NCBI GenBank assembly: GCA_964401335.1
Contig: CAYNYK010000009.1
Span: 1-64,000, forward strand
From: JAAYCU01 sp964401335
Lineage (GTDB): Bacteria; Planctomycetota; Phycisphaerae; UBA1845; PWPN01
DNA length: 64,000 nt
Reading direction: 5' to 3'
The translations under genes and the position numbers were made by a program. Positions 63,443 through 64,000 of this stretch are shown one piece after another (the first letter of the stretch is position 1; every line of letters starts with the position of its first letter). The notes under the pieces are model-generated. The model made no database searches. It saw nothing but the letters and a program-made list of their open reading frames with translations, and was not told the origin of the DNA.

Positions 63443-64000
63443 TCACGGCGAAGCCGTTTTCTCCTTCCGGGCGCTGCTTTGCATGCCGACGATGGCCCGA
63501 TTGATCGCGGTCAGGTATGCCAGGGCGCTGGCCTCGATGATGTCCGTGGAGCGCCCGCGGCCGCGATACACCTGTCCGCCGGCCTCCAGTTCGAGATGCA
63601 CTTCGCCTTGCGCGTCCCGTCCGCCGGTCACCGCCCGAAGGTCGTACTCCTTCAATTCGACCTCCATGTTCGTCAGTTGCATGATGCAGGAAAAAGCGGC
63701 GTCGATCGGCCCGTCGCCGGTGGCCGCGCCCGTAACCGTCGTCTGGTCATGCAGGTTCCGCAGACAGACGGTGGCCGTCGGTACCACGCCCGTCCCGCCG
63801 ATGGTTTGCAGGCTGACCAGTTCCCACGAACGCTGATCGGCCTTACCCTCCAACACGTTGCCGACCAGGGCTTCAAGGTCCTCGTCGAAAATTTCCTTCT
63901 TCCGGTCGGCCAGTTGCTTGAACTGCTCGAACACCTGGTCGAGGATGGCGTCATCCAGTTCGTAGCCCAGTTTCTCCAAACGCTCGCGCAAAGCATGGCG
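63443..64000 (-). CDS. leuA: 2-Isopropylmalate synthase, C-terminal part (5' end outside window)
   Basis: This is the C-terminal end of LeuA, which condenses acetyl-CoA and 2-oxoisovalerate in leucine biosynthesis. The frame is open to the window edge (RHALRERLEKLGYELDD at its start), so the catalytic TIM barrel lies beyond. The visible part spans the linker and the leucine-binding regulatory dimer domain, with DGPIDAAFSCIMQLT and EVHLELEAGGQVYRGRG, as in full-length members. The TTG at 63991 is not the start. It lies upstream of the ParDE pair on the same strand. Confidence 0.9.
   Translation of the reverse strand, partial: RHALRERLEKLGYELDDAILDQVFEQFKQLADRKKEIFDEDLEALVGNVLEGKADQRSWELVSLQTIGGTGVVPTATVCLRNLHDQTTVTGAATGDGPIDAAFSCIMQLTNMEVELKEYDLRAVTGGRDAQGEVHLELEAGGQVYRGRGRSTDIIEASALAYLTAINRAIVGMQSSARKEKTASP

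Overview
The window looks like a chromosome segment from a Planctomycetota bacterium of the Phycisphaerae type, probably anaerobic or particle-associated. The evidence is indirect. There is a type II secretion-like prepilin with the N-terminal GFTLIE cleavage signature and a C-terminal VDGHVDFA motif. Many secreted carbohydrate-active enzymes carry signal peptides, and ThuA, DUF1080 and URO-D family proteins, common in this phylum, are present. Base composition is moderately GC-rich, and housekeeping genes are scattered rather than in operons. No rRNA, tRNA, CRISPR array, transposase or phage gene was recognised.

Layout. 1-2.7 kb: 3' part of a PiT phosphate transporter, then an AT-rich island with two unknown minus-strand genes. 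3.2-11.9 kb: a TPR/CsgG-like lipoprotein, then rpmE, prfA, a FlgT-like secreted protein, hisA and a lipoprotein. 12-24 kb: a GH95-like glycosidase, a cysteine-rich small protein, an SMP-30/gluconolactonase-like secreted protein, an orphan histidine kinase behind an Nramp-like transporter, a THUMP-like methyltransferase, a sugar porter translationally coupled to a URO-D family protein, and an MNT antitoxin followed by a truncated HEPN toxin. 24-28.5 kb: an RND efflux pump with its adaptor. 28.5-49.5 kb: a saccharide-degradation region with a GH28-like pectinase, TrpB2, an OprB-like porin, a C39-like lipoprotein, a PL22 oligogalacturonate lyase, a tetraheme cytochrome, a second URO-D protein, a transglutaminase-like protein, a ThuA-DUF1080-isomerase fusion, an unknown TIM-barrel-like secreted protein and a 1293-residue heparinase II/III-like protein. 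50-60 kb: a prepilin-like gene with its own strong promoter, a broken zinc-ribbon gene and three tandem paralogues of about 880 residues of an unassigned secreted family. 60-64 kb: argG, aroE, a ParDE-type toxin-antitoxin pair and the 3' part of leuA.

How the genes may work together. GH28, PL22, the heparinase-like protein, the GH95-like enzyme and the porin suggest use of a uronic-acid-rich, partly fucosylated or galactosylated polysaccharide such as pectin or an algal polymer. The three tandem proteins combine an N-terminal helical region that I expect to be a toroid, a CARDB-like middle and a CBM9-like end. They are the best candidate for an undescribed secreted carbohydrate-active family. 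Their substrate and activity cannot be read from the sequence.

The non-coding DNA is also informative. Two families of short dispersed palindromic repeats recur between genes. One copy lies inside the aroE reading frame and contributes to an N-terminal extension. Functional calls rest on motif recognition by eye, without database searches.
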